From NCBI GenBank assembly GCA_026708005.1, contig JAPOVR010000107.1, forward strand, positions 19,096-83,095: a stretch of 64,000 bases of DNA, read 5' to 3'. The notes below the pieces were generated by a model that made no database searches, had not been told where the DNA came from, and was given only the letters and a program-made list of their open reading frames with translations. This stretch comes from Actinomycetes bacterium (lineage in GTDB: Bacteria > Actinomycetota > Thermoleophilia > Gaiellales > Gaiellaceae). Shown piece by piece: positions 44,837-53,638 of the stretch; the stretch's first letter is position 1, and each line of letters opens with the position of its first letter. The position numbers and the translations under genes were made by a program.

Positions 44837-45927
44837 GGGCTCGCTTCGACCACAACTGCCGCCCGTCCTGCGGCGGCAACCTTCTCCTGGTCGGCGCGGC
44901 CGATCCCCGCCCACATCGGCAGTGCGACGTTCTCGCTGGCGGCGCGCTCCGTCTCAGGAAGGCTCCCTTCGGTATAGCCGAGATATGCGAAGGCCGGCTG
45001 GAGGTGCAGCGGCGTGCGGTAGTACGGGCGCGCAGCGACCCCGGCGGAGGCGAGCGACCTGAGCAGGCGATCCCGCTCACGCGAGCGCACGACGTAGAGT
45101 TGGAACACGTGGCCGGCCTCAGAGCGCGGAAGCTGGCAGACGCGCCCTAAGCCAACCTCCTCATAGCGCAAGGCGGCCTCGCGCCGGAGCCCGTTCCAGT
45201 CGTCGACATGGGGCAGGAAGGTACGGAGCACGGCAGCCTGGATCTCGTCGAGCCGCGAGTTGTGGCCCACGAGGCCGAACGTCTCCTTGTCGGTGGAACC
45301 ATGGAAGCGGAGCGCTCGCACGCGGTCGGCAAGCTCGAGATCGTCGGTGGCAACGAGTCCCCCATCGCCGAAGCAGAACAGGTTCTTGGTCGGGAAGAAG
45401 CTGAACGCCGCCGCAACCCCCCAGGAGCCAGCCCGCGACTGCGCGCTCCCGGCGCCGAACGCCTGAGCCGCGTCCTCGACGACGGGGATCCCGGCGGGCA
45501 GCGCACTGATCGGTGCCGGCCGGCCAAAAAGGTGAACGGCGACGATCGCCTTGGTCTGGGACGTGACCCGGCGGGCGGCATCTACAGGATCGAGGTTCAG
45601 CGTCTCGGGCTCGATATCGCAGAAGATGGGGGTGGCGCCGACGCGCGCAATCGCCTCAGCCGTCGCGAAGAACGTGAAGGCCGGGCAGATAACCTCGTCG
45701 CCTGGCCCGGCGCCCAGCGCTTCGAGCGTGAGGATCAGCGCGTCGGTTCCGTTCGCGACACCGACGGCTGCCTCGACGCCGAGGTAGCGAGCCGCTTCCT
45801 GCTCGAACCCTCGCACGTTGGGACCGAGAATGAAGTGCCCGGAGTCGACCACCGACGCGATCCGTGCATGCAGCTCAGCCTCCAGGGAGGCGTACTGTGC
45901 CCTCACATCCGTTAACGGGATGGACAC
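44833..45927 (-). CDS. DegT/DnrJ/EryC1 sugar aminotransferase
   Basis: PLP-dependent aminotransferase of 364 residues for 4-keto (or 3-keto) nucleotide sugars. The PLP lysine lies in FSFFPTKNLFCFGDGG; GVANGTDALILTLEALGAG and VEDAAQAFGA are further family blocks. Paired with the dehydratase it should give a 4-amino-4,6-dideoxy sugar, as PglE does in bacillosamine synthesis. GTG start supported by TACACT 8 nt upstream. Confidence 0.92.
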   Translation of the reverse strand: MSIPLTDVRAQYASLEAELHARIASVVDSGHFILGPNVRGFEQEAARYLGVEAAVGVANGTDALILTLEALGAGPGDEVICPAFTFFATAEAIARVGATPIFCDIEPETLNLDPVDAARRVTSQTKAIVAVHLFGRPAPISALPAGIPVVEDAAQAFGAGSAQSRAGSWGVAAAFSFFPTKNLFCFGDGGLVATDDLELADRVRALRFHGSTDKETFGLVGHNSRLDEIQAAVLRTFLPHVDDWNGLRREAALRYEEVGLGRVCQLPRSEAGHVFQLYVVRSRERDRLLRSLASAGVAARPYYRTPLHLQPAFAYLGYTEGSLPETERAASENVALPMWAGIGRADQEKVAAAGRAAVVVEASP

Positions 45928-45935
45928 GAGCGTCG

Positions 45936-45941
45936 AGTGTA
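45936..45941 (-). promoter_or_regulatory. -10 box TACACT of the aminotransferase-dehydratase operon
   Basis: TACACT is 8 nt before the GTG at 45927; leaderless pattern. Confidence 0.45.
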
Positions 45942-45971
45942 CCCGCCGCTTCCTTCAAACCGAACGGTTGT

Positions 45972-46661
45972 CTATCCGGCCGCGCCCGTGTCCTGCGCGA
46001 GCGCGGCGCGCCGACGACGAAGCGCATAGCGAACTGCCACGAATCCCACCGCCAGCCCGATGGCCGCGACCACGGCGATGTCCGCATACCGGAAGCTCCC
46101 GTGGAACGCCTGCCACCTCGAGCCGACCGCGAACCCGATTCCCGTGAACGCGAATGCCCACAGGGATGAGCCGAGCAGCGTCGACCACGTGTATGGCCAG
46201 AACCGCAGCCTCATCGCGCCGGCGGGAATCGAGACGAACGAGCGCACGACCGGCAGCACCCGGCCGAGGAAGACGGCCCAGTCGCCGCGCCGCTCGAACC
46301 ATCGGTCGGCGCGTGCAAGCCGCTCCGGCCCCAGGTGGAGGTATCGCCCGTAGCGGACAAGGAACGGACGGCCGCCCCACAGGCCGATCCACCACCCGAG
46401 GATCGCGCCGAGCCAGTATCCGATCGACCCGGCAAGCGCAATGGCGACGAACGCGCTCGTCGGCGACTCGATGTGCCAGCCAAAAAGCACGACGTCGGAG
46501 CCTGCGAGCGCGCCTGCTGCCAGCGCTCCACCGAACACCATCACAAGCTCGCTCGCAGCGGGGAACACGGCATCGAGCAGCATGAGCGCGAAGATCGCGT
46601 AGATGCCCGCGTCGCCGATCAGACCGGTCACGACGTCCGTGATAACCGATGCAGTAACCAC
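45972..46661 (-). CDS. DedA-family membrane protein
   Basis: Integral membrane protein of 229 residues with the VTT/SNARE-associated domain. The first helix region is followed by FPAASELVMVFGGALA, and the signature FLGRVLPVVRSFVSIPAGAM is intact. DedA proteins are linked to lipid-carrier (undecaprenyl phosphate) or phospholipid flipping and to membrane homeostasis, which fits the adjacent polysaccharide locus. GTG start with a TACAGT box 8 nt upstream. Confidence 0.9.
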   Translation of the reverse strand: MVTASVITDVVTGLIGDAGIYAIFALMLLDAVFPAASELVMVFGGALAAGALAGSDVVLFGWHIESPTSAFVAIALAGSIGYWLGAILGWWIGLWGGRPFLVRYGRYLHLGPERLARADRWFERRGDWAVFLGRVLPVVRSFVSIPAGAMRLRFWPYTWSTLLGSSLWAFAFTGIGFAVGSRWQAFHGSFRYADIAVVAAIGLAVGFVAVRYALRRRRAALAQDTGAAG

Positions 46662-46669
46662 CGACTCTA

Positions 46670-46675
46670 ACTGTA
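46670..46675 (-). promoter_or_regulatory. -10 box TACAGT of the DedA gene
   Basis: TACAGT is 8 nt before the GTG at 46661, with TCGACT 16 bp further upstream as a possible -35. Confidence 0.45.
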
Positions 46676-46759
46676 GATGGCGCCCGGACGCAGTCGAGGC
46701 CGACGCACGCCAACGGCGGGTGCACGCCGAGCCGGAGGATCGGGAACCGTCCTTCGCGC

Positions 46760-47860
46760 TTACCAGGTCTTGAGATGGCGGTAGAGCGTGTCTCGCTGCA
46801 CGGGCTTCTTGCCGAGCGCCCTGATCGCGCGGACGAAGTCGCCGGTCGAGGCGCGATGGGTCGTGCCGGCGGCCGAGACGACGTTCTCCTCGATCATCAC
46901 GGAGCCCATGTCGTCGGCGCCGAACGAAAGCGCCACCTGGCCCACCTTCATGCCCTGCGTGACCCAGCTCGACTGGATGTGGTCGACGTTGTCGAGGTAG
47001 AGACGGCTCACCGCCTGCATGAGGAGGTAGTCGAACGAGGTCGGATAGTGACTGACCTGGGCCGCAAGGCGGGTGCCGTCGGGCTGGAAGGTCCAGGAGA
47101 TGAACGCGCGGAAGCCCCCCAGCTCATCCTGCAGCCCCCGGATCAGGCGCATGTGCTCGACGCGATCCTCAAGCGTTTCGACATGTCCGTACATCATCGT
47201 CGCGGTCGTGGAGATGCCGAGGCGATGGGCTTCGCGCATCACGCCGAGCCACTCAGCGCTCTTGGTCTTCTTCGGCGCGATGATGTCCCGTACACGGTCG
47301 ACGAGGATCTCAGCGCCGCCGCCCGGAATCGAGTCGAGACCCGCATCGCGAAGCCGGGCGATCGCCTCAGCGATGGTGAGCCGTGAGCGGCGTGAGATGT
47401 GATGGATCTCCGGCGGCGACAGCGCGTGGAGGTGGATTGGGTACCGCGACTTGATCGACCGGAAGAGGTCTTCGTAGTAGTCGATGCCGAGATCGGGGTG
47501 GTGACCGCCCTGCATCAGGAGGCCGGTGCCGCCGATGGCGAGCGCCTCTTCGATCTTCTTGAAGATGACCGGCTTCGGCAGCAGGTAGCCCTCAGCCCGG
47601 TCGCCCGGCCGACGGTAGAAGCCGCAGAAGTCGCAGTCGGTGTGGCAGACGTTCGTGTAGTTGACGTTGCGGTCGATGATGAACGTCACGACCTCGCCGT
47701 CGGTGCGCTCTCTGCGCGCCGCGTCGGCGGCCTTGCCAACGCGAACGAGATCAGCGCTGCGCAGAAGCGCGAGCGCGTCGTCATCCGTGATGCGCTCACC
47801 GGCAACCGCCTTCTCCAGAGCGAGAGAGACGCGGCCGTTGCCGTTTCCGAGGCTGCTCAT
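46760..47860 (-). CDS. mqnC: Cyclic dehypoxanthinyl futalosine synthase MqnC
   Basis: Radical SAM enzyme of 366 residues of the futalosine menaquinone route; it cyclises dehypoxanthine futalosine. The [4Fe-4S] motif is NVCHTDCDFCGF (CxxxCxxC) and the following GGTGLLMQGGHHPDLG is characteristic of MqnC. The C-terminus KKPVQRDTLYRHLKTW parallels that of MqnE in this window. It lies 338 bp downstream of mqnA on the same strand and so closes the quinone gene group. Confidence 0.95.
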   Translation of the reverse strand: MSSLGNGNGRVSLALEKAVAGERITDDDALALLRSADLVRVGKAADAARRERTDGEVVTFIIDRNVNYTNVCHTDCDFCGFYRRPGDRAEGYLLPKPVIFKKIEEALAIGGTGLLMQGGHHPDLGIDYYEDLFRSIKSRYPIHLHALSPPEIHHISRRSRLTIAEAIARLRDAGLDSIPGGGAEILVDRVRDIIAPKKTKSAEWLGVMREAHRLGISTTATMMYGHVETLEDRVEHMRLIRGLQDELGGFRAFISWTFQPDGTRLAAQVSHYPTSFDYLLMQAVSRLYLDNVDHIQSSWVTQGMKVGQVALSFGADDMGSVMIEENVVSAAGTTHRASTGDFVRAIRALGKKPVQRDTLYRHLKTW

Positions 47861-48198
47861 GCGCCCGTCGGTACAGCAAACGCCACTGAGGAGCTAACGT
47901 CCTCACACTCGCATGCTTCGAACTCGCCGGGCTTTGGGGCCACCCCATGCCTCCTCCCGCTTCAAGCCTACCGCGCGAGAGCGCACGCGTGGTGCGCGGT
48001 TCGTGCCGTCTCTCTCAGCACTCCGTCAAGAACGTGTGGCCTGCGTCGCTCTGGATCGGTGCAGCCCCCACCCCGAGAAGCACCCCGCGCGCCGAGAGGA
48101 GGCCCGCGCGCCGAGAAGGAGCAGCGGGCCAGAACAAGCCCGCGCAGCGAGAAGAGATTCGAGGCAGCTCCATGCGCCGTCCGTAGGAGCCTTGAGCC
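47861..48198. other. Intergenic region between mqnA and mqnC
   Basis: 338 bp with no gene recognised. It contains short tandem repeats at 48070-48156 and no clear terminator or TAnnnT box at the usual distance from mqnC. Confidence 0.45.
48070..48156. repeat. Irregular tandem repeat, unit about 19-36 bp
   Basis: The block CCCGCGCGCCGAGA occurs twice (48084 and 48103), then as CCCGCGCAGCGAGA at about 48139. An eroded first unit precedes them. Confidence 0.5.
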
Positions 48199-48978
48199 CT
48201 AGGCCCTCGCCGCAGCGGCTGGCGCGGGGACCGCGAAGCGCAGCTCGGGAACCGCGGCGAGCTCGCCGCGCTCGCAAGCGAGCTCGAGAAACGCCAACAG
48301 GCCTGCGCGCTCCCGGGGCCCGAACGAGTAGCGCAGCTTCTCGAAGTACCGCGCCAGGAAACCCGCCGGGTAGCCGTACTGAGCGCTCGCATCACGAGCA
48401 AGCTGCTCGGGCTGTGCACGCGCAAGGCGATGCGCCTCGAGCAACGAAGCCTCGATCTGCGCCATGCCGGGCGGGGGCGGATCGTGGCAGGCGAAGACCG
48501 CGTAGACCATCGGCAGTCCCGTGCGCTCGCGCCAGAGCTCGCCGAGGTCGTAGTGCGGCGTCGGGTCGTCGAACACGCTCCGCAGTGCGGCGTCCCCGAT
48601 CAGGAGCCGTGCGTCCGCGTCAGCATCAGCCAGCACGAGCTCGACACGGGGTAAGAGAACCCGCACGAGCACGGCGGACGTGGCGCTCTCAGACGTGATC
48701 GCAACCGAGCGCACGTGCTCGAGCGGGGCTGCTGAGACGATCTGGATCGAGTCGACGGCGCCCTCCGAGGAGACACAGACCTGGGGCAGCAGCCGCAGGC
48801 GCTCGGCGTGCCGGGCCCACTCGATCGATGAGATCGCGGCGACATCGATCTCCCCTGACAGAAGGCGCGCGTTCAGTTCCGTCGGAACGCCGATGACTTC
48901 GTCGCAGTCCGTCTCGAGGCGGTAGAAAAGCGGCGCCATGTTGACGTACGAGATGCGCCCCAGCGTGAGCCGCGCCAT
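48199..48978 (-). CDS. mqnA: Chorismate dehydratase MqnA
   Basis: First enzyme of the futalosine pathway: dehydrates chorismate to 3-[(1-carboxyvinyl)oxy]benzoate. It has 259 residues and a periplasmic-binding-protein-like fold. The N-terminus LGRISYVNMAPLFYRLE, PTELNARLLSGEIDVAAISSIE and GDAALR match the family. It has a GGAGAG ribosome-binding site and follows mqnE by 112 bp. Confidence 0.93.
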   Translation of the reverse strand: MARLTLGRISYVNMAPLFYRLETDCDEVIGVPTELNARLLSGEIDVAAISSIEWARHAERLRLLPQVCVSSEGAVDSIQIVSAAPLEHVRSVAITSESATSAVLVRVLLPRVELVLADADADARLLIGDAALRSVFDDPTPHYDLGELWRERTGLPMVYAVFACHDPPPPGMAQIEASLLEAHRLARAQPEQLARDASAQYGYPAGFLARYFEKLRYSFGPRERAGLLAFLELACERGELAAVPELRFAVPAPAAAARA

Positions 48979-49090
48979 CTACGCTCTCCGGGCCGCTGGC
49001 ACAGGCCCCCACGCGGCGCTCACCAGTGAACCCGCGCCCAAGGCGCCGGGTGCGGTCGGCCCACCCGGACAGTGCCGCTCACGCGCCTTC

Positions 49091-50197
49091 TCACCAGCGG
49101 CGCAGCTCGTGATAGAGCGTGTCGCGCTGGATTGGCGTGCGTCCTGCAGCGCGGACGAAACGCACGAGCTCGTCAACCTGCTGCTCCGTCTCGGTCTTCG
49201 CCCCCGCAGCGTGGAAGATCTCCTCGCGGACAACGGTCCCCTGAACGTCGTTGGCACCGAAGTGCAGGGCGACCTGAGCCATCGGCATACCCATCATGAT
49301 CCAGTAGGCCTTGATGTTCGGAAAGTTGTCGAGGACGAGACGCGACACCGCGATCATCTTCAGGTCGTCCGAGCCGGCCGTGAACGTCCACCCGCGCCGC
49401 TCGAACACGGTGTTCTCGGGGTGGAACGCAAGCGGGATGAACGCGAGAAAGCCGCCGGTCTCGTCCTGGAGCTCCCGCAGCCGCAGAAGATGGTCGACGC
49501 GCTCCTCGTAGGTCTCCACGTGCCCGTAGAGCATCGTGCAGTGGGTTGGGATTCCCAGCCCGTGTGCGGTTCGGTGCGTGTGGAACCAGCAGTCCGGATG
49601 CTCCTTGCCGGGCGCGACAAGCCGCCGTACCCGCTCGGCGAACACCTCGGCTCCGCCACCCGGAAGAGACCCGAGCCCCGCATCTCTCAGCTCGCGCAGC
49701 ACCTGCTCGTGCGACAGGCCGCTGAGCGTCGTCATGTGGTGGATCTCGCTGGCGGTGAAGCACTTGAGGTGAACGTCAGGAAGCCCCTCGTGGAGGGAGC
49801 TGACGATGCCGACGTAGTAGTCCAGATCGACATCGGGCGCCTCGCCTCCGACCATGTGGATCTCGGTGAAGGCCGACAGCTCGTGTTGGGCGACCGCATC
49901 CTCGACGAGCTGCTCGGGTGTGTAGAGGTAAGCACCCTCTTGGCGCTCGGTCCGCGCGAACGCGCAGAACTTGCACTTGACGCGGCAGATGTTCGTCTGG
50001 TTGAGGTAGAGGTTCTGGACAAAGTACACGTCGTCGGTACCGCCGCGCAGCGTCCTCGCGAGGTCGGCCAGCTCACCCAGCGCCAAGAGGTCGTCCGACT
50101 CCATCAGCACGAGCCCGTCGTCGAAATCGAGCCGCTCGCCGGCTTCAACCTTCTCTCGAATCGAGTCGAGACTGCGAATGTGATCGACGACGGCCAT
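49091..50197 (-). CDS. mqnE: Aminofutalosine synthase MqnE
   Basis: Radical SAM enzyme of 368 residues that joins the MqnA product to SAM-derived adenosine, giving 6-aminofutalosine. The cluster motif is NICRVKCKFCAFAR (CxxxCxxC). HMVGGEAPDVDLDYYVG and SLPGGGAEVFAERVR are typical of MqnE, and the sequence is paralogous to MqnC at 46760. The product is aminofutalosine, so a deaminase or an adenine-releasing hydrolase must follow. Its ATG overlaps the hepT stop by 1 nt. Confidence 0.95.
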   Translation of the reverse strand: MAVVDHIRSLDSIREKVEAGERLDFDDGLVLMESDDLLALGELADLARTLRGGTDDVYFVQNLYLNQTNICRVKCKFCAFARTERQEGAYLYTPEQLVEDAVAQHELSAFTEIHMVGGEAPDVDLDYYVGIVSSLHEGLPDVHLKCFTASEIHHMTTLSGLSHEQVLRELRDAGLGSLPGGGAEVFAERVRRLVAPGKEHPDCWFHTHRTAHGLGIPTHCTMLYGHVETYEERVDHLLRLRELQDETGGFLAFIPLAFHPENTVFERRGWTFTAGSDDLKMIAVSRLVLDNFPNIKAYWIMMGMPMAQVALHFGANDVQGTVVREEIFHAAGAKTETEQQVDELVRFVRAAGRTPIQRDTLYHELRRW

Positions 50198-51114
50198 CAG
50201 TGCTCCCGATCGACGACCGCGTACGCCAAGGCCTCGAGCGGCTCGATGTTCGGCCGGCCATGCAAGGCAGCCCTCGCTCGGTCTGCGTAGTCACGGGCCA
50301 CGACGCGGCTCTCGTCAAGCGCTCCCGTCAACGCGACGCGCTCGAGCGCGTCCTCGATGTGCTGCCCGGCCAGAGCACAGGCGACAGCGCTGTCCTTCCG
50401 GGCAGCGAGGATCAGCGGCAACGTCGGTGTTCCGTCACGGAGATCGACGCCGGCGGCCTTCCCCGTCGTATCGAAGTCTCCGGTGCAGTCGAGGATGTCG
50501 TCCGTGATCTGGAAGGCGATCCCGAGCGCCTCACCAAAAGCGCCAAGTCCGACACCGCCGCCGAGCACGCACGCGGCCTCGAAGAGCTTCCCCGTCTTGA
50601 GGCTCGCGCGCAGGAGGTACGCCTCAACCTCGGTGTCGGGGTCGAATGCCTGCCGACGCTGAAGCGCCTCACCGCGCACGAGCGCGAGCGTCGCGTCGGC
50701 GAGCGCCTGCAACGAGCCCATATCTCGGGTCCGAGCGAGCTCTGCGAACGCGCACGCGAACAGGTAGTCGCCCACCCCCTTTGCCGTCTCGCGGCCGTAC
50801 GCAACCCAGATCGTTGGCTGGCCTCGGCGCAGGTCGGCCTTGTCGAGCATGTCGTCGTGCACGAGGGAGGCCATGTGCACGAGCTCGACGGCCGCCCCGG
50901 CCGAGACGCACCGGTCGTCGTCGCGGTACCTCTCGGCTACCGTCAGGTAGGTGAGCGCCGGCCGGAGCCGCTTTCCGCCGGCGGCGAGACTCTCGGCTGC
51001 GACGTGGGCAAGCAACCCCGGATGTGAGGCGACCGCCGCCTCCAGACGCGCCTCGAGCCGCTCGAGATAGCACTCAAGGCCTGGGGTGGAGCGGATTGTC
51101 GCGAGGGCGTTCAC
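50197..51114 (-). CDS. hepT: Polyprenyl diphosphate synthase (HepT-like)
   Basis: Trans-isoprenyl diphosphate synthase of 305 residues that makes the menaquinone side chain. The first aspartate-rich motif is HDDMLDKADLRRG (DDMLD about 87-91) and the second is FQITDDILD (about 205-209). GGKRLRPAL and VGDYLFACAF are further family blocks. The chain length made is not certain. The GTG start overlaps the menG stop (GTGA), so prenylation and methylation genes are coupled. A possible small partner subunit is encoded at 56407. Confidence 0.93.
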   Translation of the reverse strand: MNALATIRSTPGLECYLERLEARLEAAVASHPGLLAHVAAESLAAGGKRLRPALTYLTVAERYRDDDRCVSAGAAVELVHMASLVHDDMLDKADLRRGQPTIWVAYGRETAKGVGDYLFACAFAELARTRDMGSLQALADATLALVRGEALQRRQAFDPDTEVEAYLLRASLKTGKLFEAACVLGGGVGLGAFGEALGIAFQITDDILDCTGDFDTTGKAAGVDLRDGTPTLPLILAARKDSAVACALAGQHIEDALERVALTGALDESRVVARDYADRARAALHGRPNIEPLEALAYAVVDREH

Positions 51115-51827
51115 GTGGTCGTCGCGGAGGGCGGCGTGGCCGCGGTGTGCAACGTGACCATACCGCCGCCGAGCGTCCTCCAGCCTATCTCGACAAAACC
51201 CGCTTCCCCGAGGAGAGTCGCGAGCTCGGTCGGGCCGGGAAACCGCCTCACGCTCGCCGGAAGGTACGTGTATGCCGCACCGCCGGGCAACGCGCGACCA
51301 GCGATCGGGACGAAGCACTCGCACCACACCTGAAAGAGCGGGCGAAGCGGCCCGTCCGGACGCGTGATCTCGAGGCAGGCAAGGCGGCCGCCGGGTCGGA
51401 GGACTCGATGGAGCTCCGCAAAGCCGGCGGCGATATCGAGGACGTTCCGAATGCCGAAGCCGAAGGTGGCCGAGTCGAACGCCCCATCGGCGAACGGCAT
51501 CGCCAGGGCATCGCCCTGAACCCAGGTCACCGACTGCGACTTCCTCCGCGCGCGCTCGAGCATTCGAGGAGCGAAGTCAAGTCCGGTCACGACACCGCCG
51601 GCCCGCTCATCAGCGAGCGCAAAGCTGCCGGTCCCGCAGCACACGTCGAGCACGCGATCTCCAGGCCGCACGACGGCGTCGGCGGCAAGGCGGCGCCAGC
51701 GGCGGTCGAGGCCGAGCGTCATCGCGCGGTTCATCGCGTCATACAGAGGAGAGATCCTGTCGAACATGTCGCGAACCGCTTCGGGCGACAGGCGCCCGCG
51801 CCGATGCCCCTCGCTGACGCGACCCAT
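51111..51827 (-). CDS. menG: Demethylmenaquinone methyltransferase
   Basis: SAM-dependent C-methyltransferase of the UbiE/MenG (COQ5) family, 238 residues, for the last step to menaquinone. Family signatures are MFDRISPLYDAMNRAMTLGL near the N-terminus, the SAM-binding VLDVCCGTGSFAL, DALAMPFADGAFDSATFGFG and IRNVLDIAAGFAELHRVLRP. It follows qcrC by 130 bp on the same strand. Confidence 0.95.
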   Translation of the reverse strand: MGRVSEGHRRGRLSPEAVRDMFDRISPLYDAMNRAMTLGLDRRWRRLAADAVVRPGDRVLDVCCGTGSFALADERAGGVVTGLDFAPRMLERARRKSQSVTWVQGDALAMPFADGAFDSATFGFGIRNVLDIAAGFAELHRVLRPGGRLACLEITRPDGPLRPLFQVWCECFVPIAGRALPGGAAYTYLPASVRRFPGPTELATLLGEAGFVEIGWRTLGGGMVTLHTAATPPSATTT

Positions 51828-51957
51828 CAGGCCGTGCGGGGAGGGACAGCGCCCCGTGCGATGGGCGCGGGTGTGCTCAGGCCTCTCATGCCTTGATAGT
51901 CGATCGAGCCATCGAGCGAGAGGCTGCCTCTGCGGCGGCCGCCCGTCCGCCTGGCCG

Positions 51958-52821
51958 CTACCGGGCCGACTCCAGGAACACCGAGAGCGCGCGCAGCTGC
52001 TCCTCGCTCAGCGACCCGAACGATGGCATGAGCGAGCCGGGCGTCGTCGACTGCGGATCGCGAAGGTGGTCGATCTGCCACTGGACGCCTCGCCCCCTCA
52101 GACCCTCCTCGGTCAGGTCTGGCGCGCCGAGATTCTCAGAGCCCGCGCCCTGGAAGAGATGGCAGTCGAGACAGGCTGACTGCGCAAAGAGCTCGGCACC
52201 CTCCAAGACGAGCTGCCCCGCCTGCTCGGGGGAGACGCCCGCAAGCGCCGGGTCGGTGGCGATGACCCCCTCGGCCCCCTCGACGAGGTTGCCTCGCTCG
52301 ATCCACCCGGGGATCGCCGCCTCGGCGCCGATAGCCCCCTCCTTGGCCGTGGCGCCCTTCCACGTGAGGATGCCGAGCGACGCGATCACGAGCAGCGAGG
52401 CGACGACCGCGACTGGCCGGCGAAGCAGGCGCCGCTCGCGGCCGCGATCGATGAACGGCACGGCCAGCAGCAGCACGAGGGCGATCGTCGGAATCCCGAC
52501 GGTACCGAGAATGACCGACTCGGGCCACTTGAAGATCCGCAGCAGGTAGAAGAGGAAGAAGAAGTACCAGTCGGGCCGAGGGACGAAACCGATACTCGAA
52601 GGGTCGGCCTCGTCCGTGTAGCGAGGGCCGAGGATGCCCGCATCGCCCGGCTCCTCCCCGGACGTGAAGTACCAGATCGAGGCAAGCCCGATGATGACGC
52701 CGACGACGACGAGGCTCATCACAGCGTCGTGGAAGACAGCGTAGGGGAAGAACGACTTTCCCTCGTTCTTGACGTCCGCCTTGTACCGGGCGAACTCCTC
52801 GCGCTTGCGGCTGGTGCTCAC
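51958..52821 (-). CDS. qcrC: bc complex subunit QcrC: cytochrome b C-terminal half fused to cytochrome c
   Basis: Protein of 287 residues. The N-terminal part is the subunit IV half of cytochrome b (three or four helices) with the quinol-site motif PDWY (about 83-86), the variant common in menaquinol-oxidising complexes. After another helix (about 135-153) comes an external cytochrome c domain with CLDCH (217-221) and a probable Met ligand in SLMPSFGSL. This architecture is known from Bacillus QcrC. Its start overlaps the qcrB stop by 4 nt. Confidence 0.93.
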   Translation of the reverse strand: MSTSRKREEFARYKADVKNEGKSFFPYAVFHDAVMSLVVVGVIIGLASIWYFTSGEEPGDAGILGPRYTDEADPSSIGFVPRPDWYFFFLFYLLRIFKWPESVILGTVGIPTIALVLLLAVPFIDRGRERRLLRRPVAVVASLLVIASLGILTWKGATAKEGAIGAEAAIPGWIERGNLVEGAEGVIATDPALAGVSPEQAGQLVLEGAELFAQSACLDCHLFQGAGSENLGAPDLTEEGLRGRGVQWQIDHLRDPQSTTPGSLMPSFGSLSEEQLRALSVFLESAR

Positions 52822-53624
52822 GCCTGGTCGCTGCCGTTTCTGTTGGCGTTCCCGCGAGGCCGGGGCTCGACGAGGCCGCGCTTGCGGGTTTCAACCTCGT
52901 CGCGCTCCCTGCCCGCGGCCTCTTTTGACCACGGCGGCGACACGACACCGAGACGCGTCACGAGGTAGAGGTGTAACCCGATCAGGGCGATCAGTCCGCC
53001 CGGGATCAGCAGCATGTGCAGCGAGTAGAAACGGGCCAGGGTCTCGGTCCCGATCTCTGCACCACCCTTCAGGAAGTCGGCGATGAACGGGCCGAGGATC
53101 GGCGCAGTGCCGTTGATGTTGATCCCGACAACGGTGGCCCAGTACGAGGTCTGATCCCAGGGGAGCAGGTAGCCGGTGAAGCCCTCGAGCAGCGAGAGCA
53201 CGAGGATCAGCACGCCAATGAGCCAGTTGAGCTCGCGCGGGTACCTGTAGGCGCCGAAGAGGAACACGCGGCCCAGGTGCAGGAACATCAGGATGATGAA
53301 GACGCTCGCACCCCAGCGATGCATGCCGCGGACGAGCCAACCCCACGTGAGGTCGTTCGTGATGTGCTGGATGGAGGCATACGCGGTGGCGGGATCCGGC
53401 CGGTAGTACATGGCGAGGATCACGCCGGTCGCGAGCTGGACGAGGAACGCGGTCAGGGTTGCGGAGCCGAGCGTCTGCGCCCAGCTGACGTCGCGCGGCA
53501 CCTTGCGGAACAGGAACCGCTTGGTGGCGCTGACGAGGCCCGAGCGCTCCTCGATCCAGTTGATCGGCGCCAGAAGCAGCTGCTCGATCTGCTGCTGACG
53601 AGCCGATCTCGCTCGAGCGGCCAC
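52818..53624 (-). CDS. qcrB: bc complex cytochrome b N-terminal subunit QcrB
   Basis: Di-haem cytochrome b6-type subunit of 268 residues with four helices. Haem-ligand regions are RGMHRWGASVFIILMFLHLG and FYSLHMLLIPGGLIALIGLH. GYLLPWDQTSYWA is the conserved quinone-site loop. Cytochrome b is split between this protein and QcrC, as in b6f-like and Bacillus complexes, unlike the full-length QcrB of mycobacteria. It follows qcrA by 14 bp. Confidence 0.95.
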   Translation of the reverse strand: MAARARSARQQQIEQLLLAPINWIEERSGLVSATKRFLFRKVPRDVSWAQTLGSATLTAFLVQLATGVILAMYYRPDPATAYASIQHITNDLTWGWLVRGMHRWGASVFIILMFLHLGRVFLFGAYRYPRELNWLIGVLILVLSLLEGFTGYLLPWDQTSYWATVVGININGTAPILGPFIADFLKGGAEIGTETLARFYSLHMLLIPGGLIALIGLHLYLVTRLGVVSPPWSKEAAGRERDEVETRKRGLVEPRPRGNANRNGSDQA

Positions 53625-53638
53625 TCAGGCCGCCCCGC

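Noticed and set aside
43025..44977. 650-codon plus-strand frame antisense to the dehydratase gene
   Set aside because: Its length comes from GC-rich codon bias on the opposite strand; no domain-like sequence, and the minus-strand gene is clearly real.
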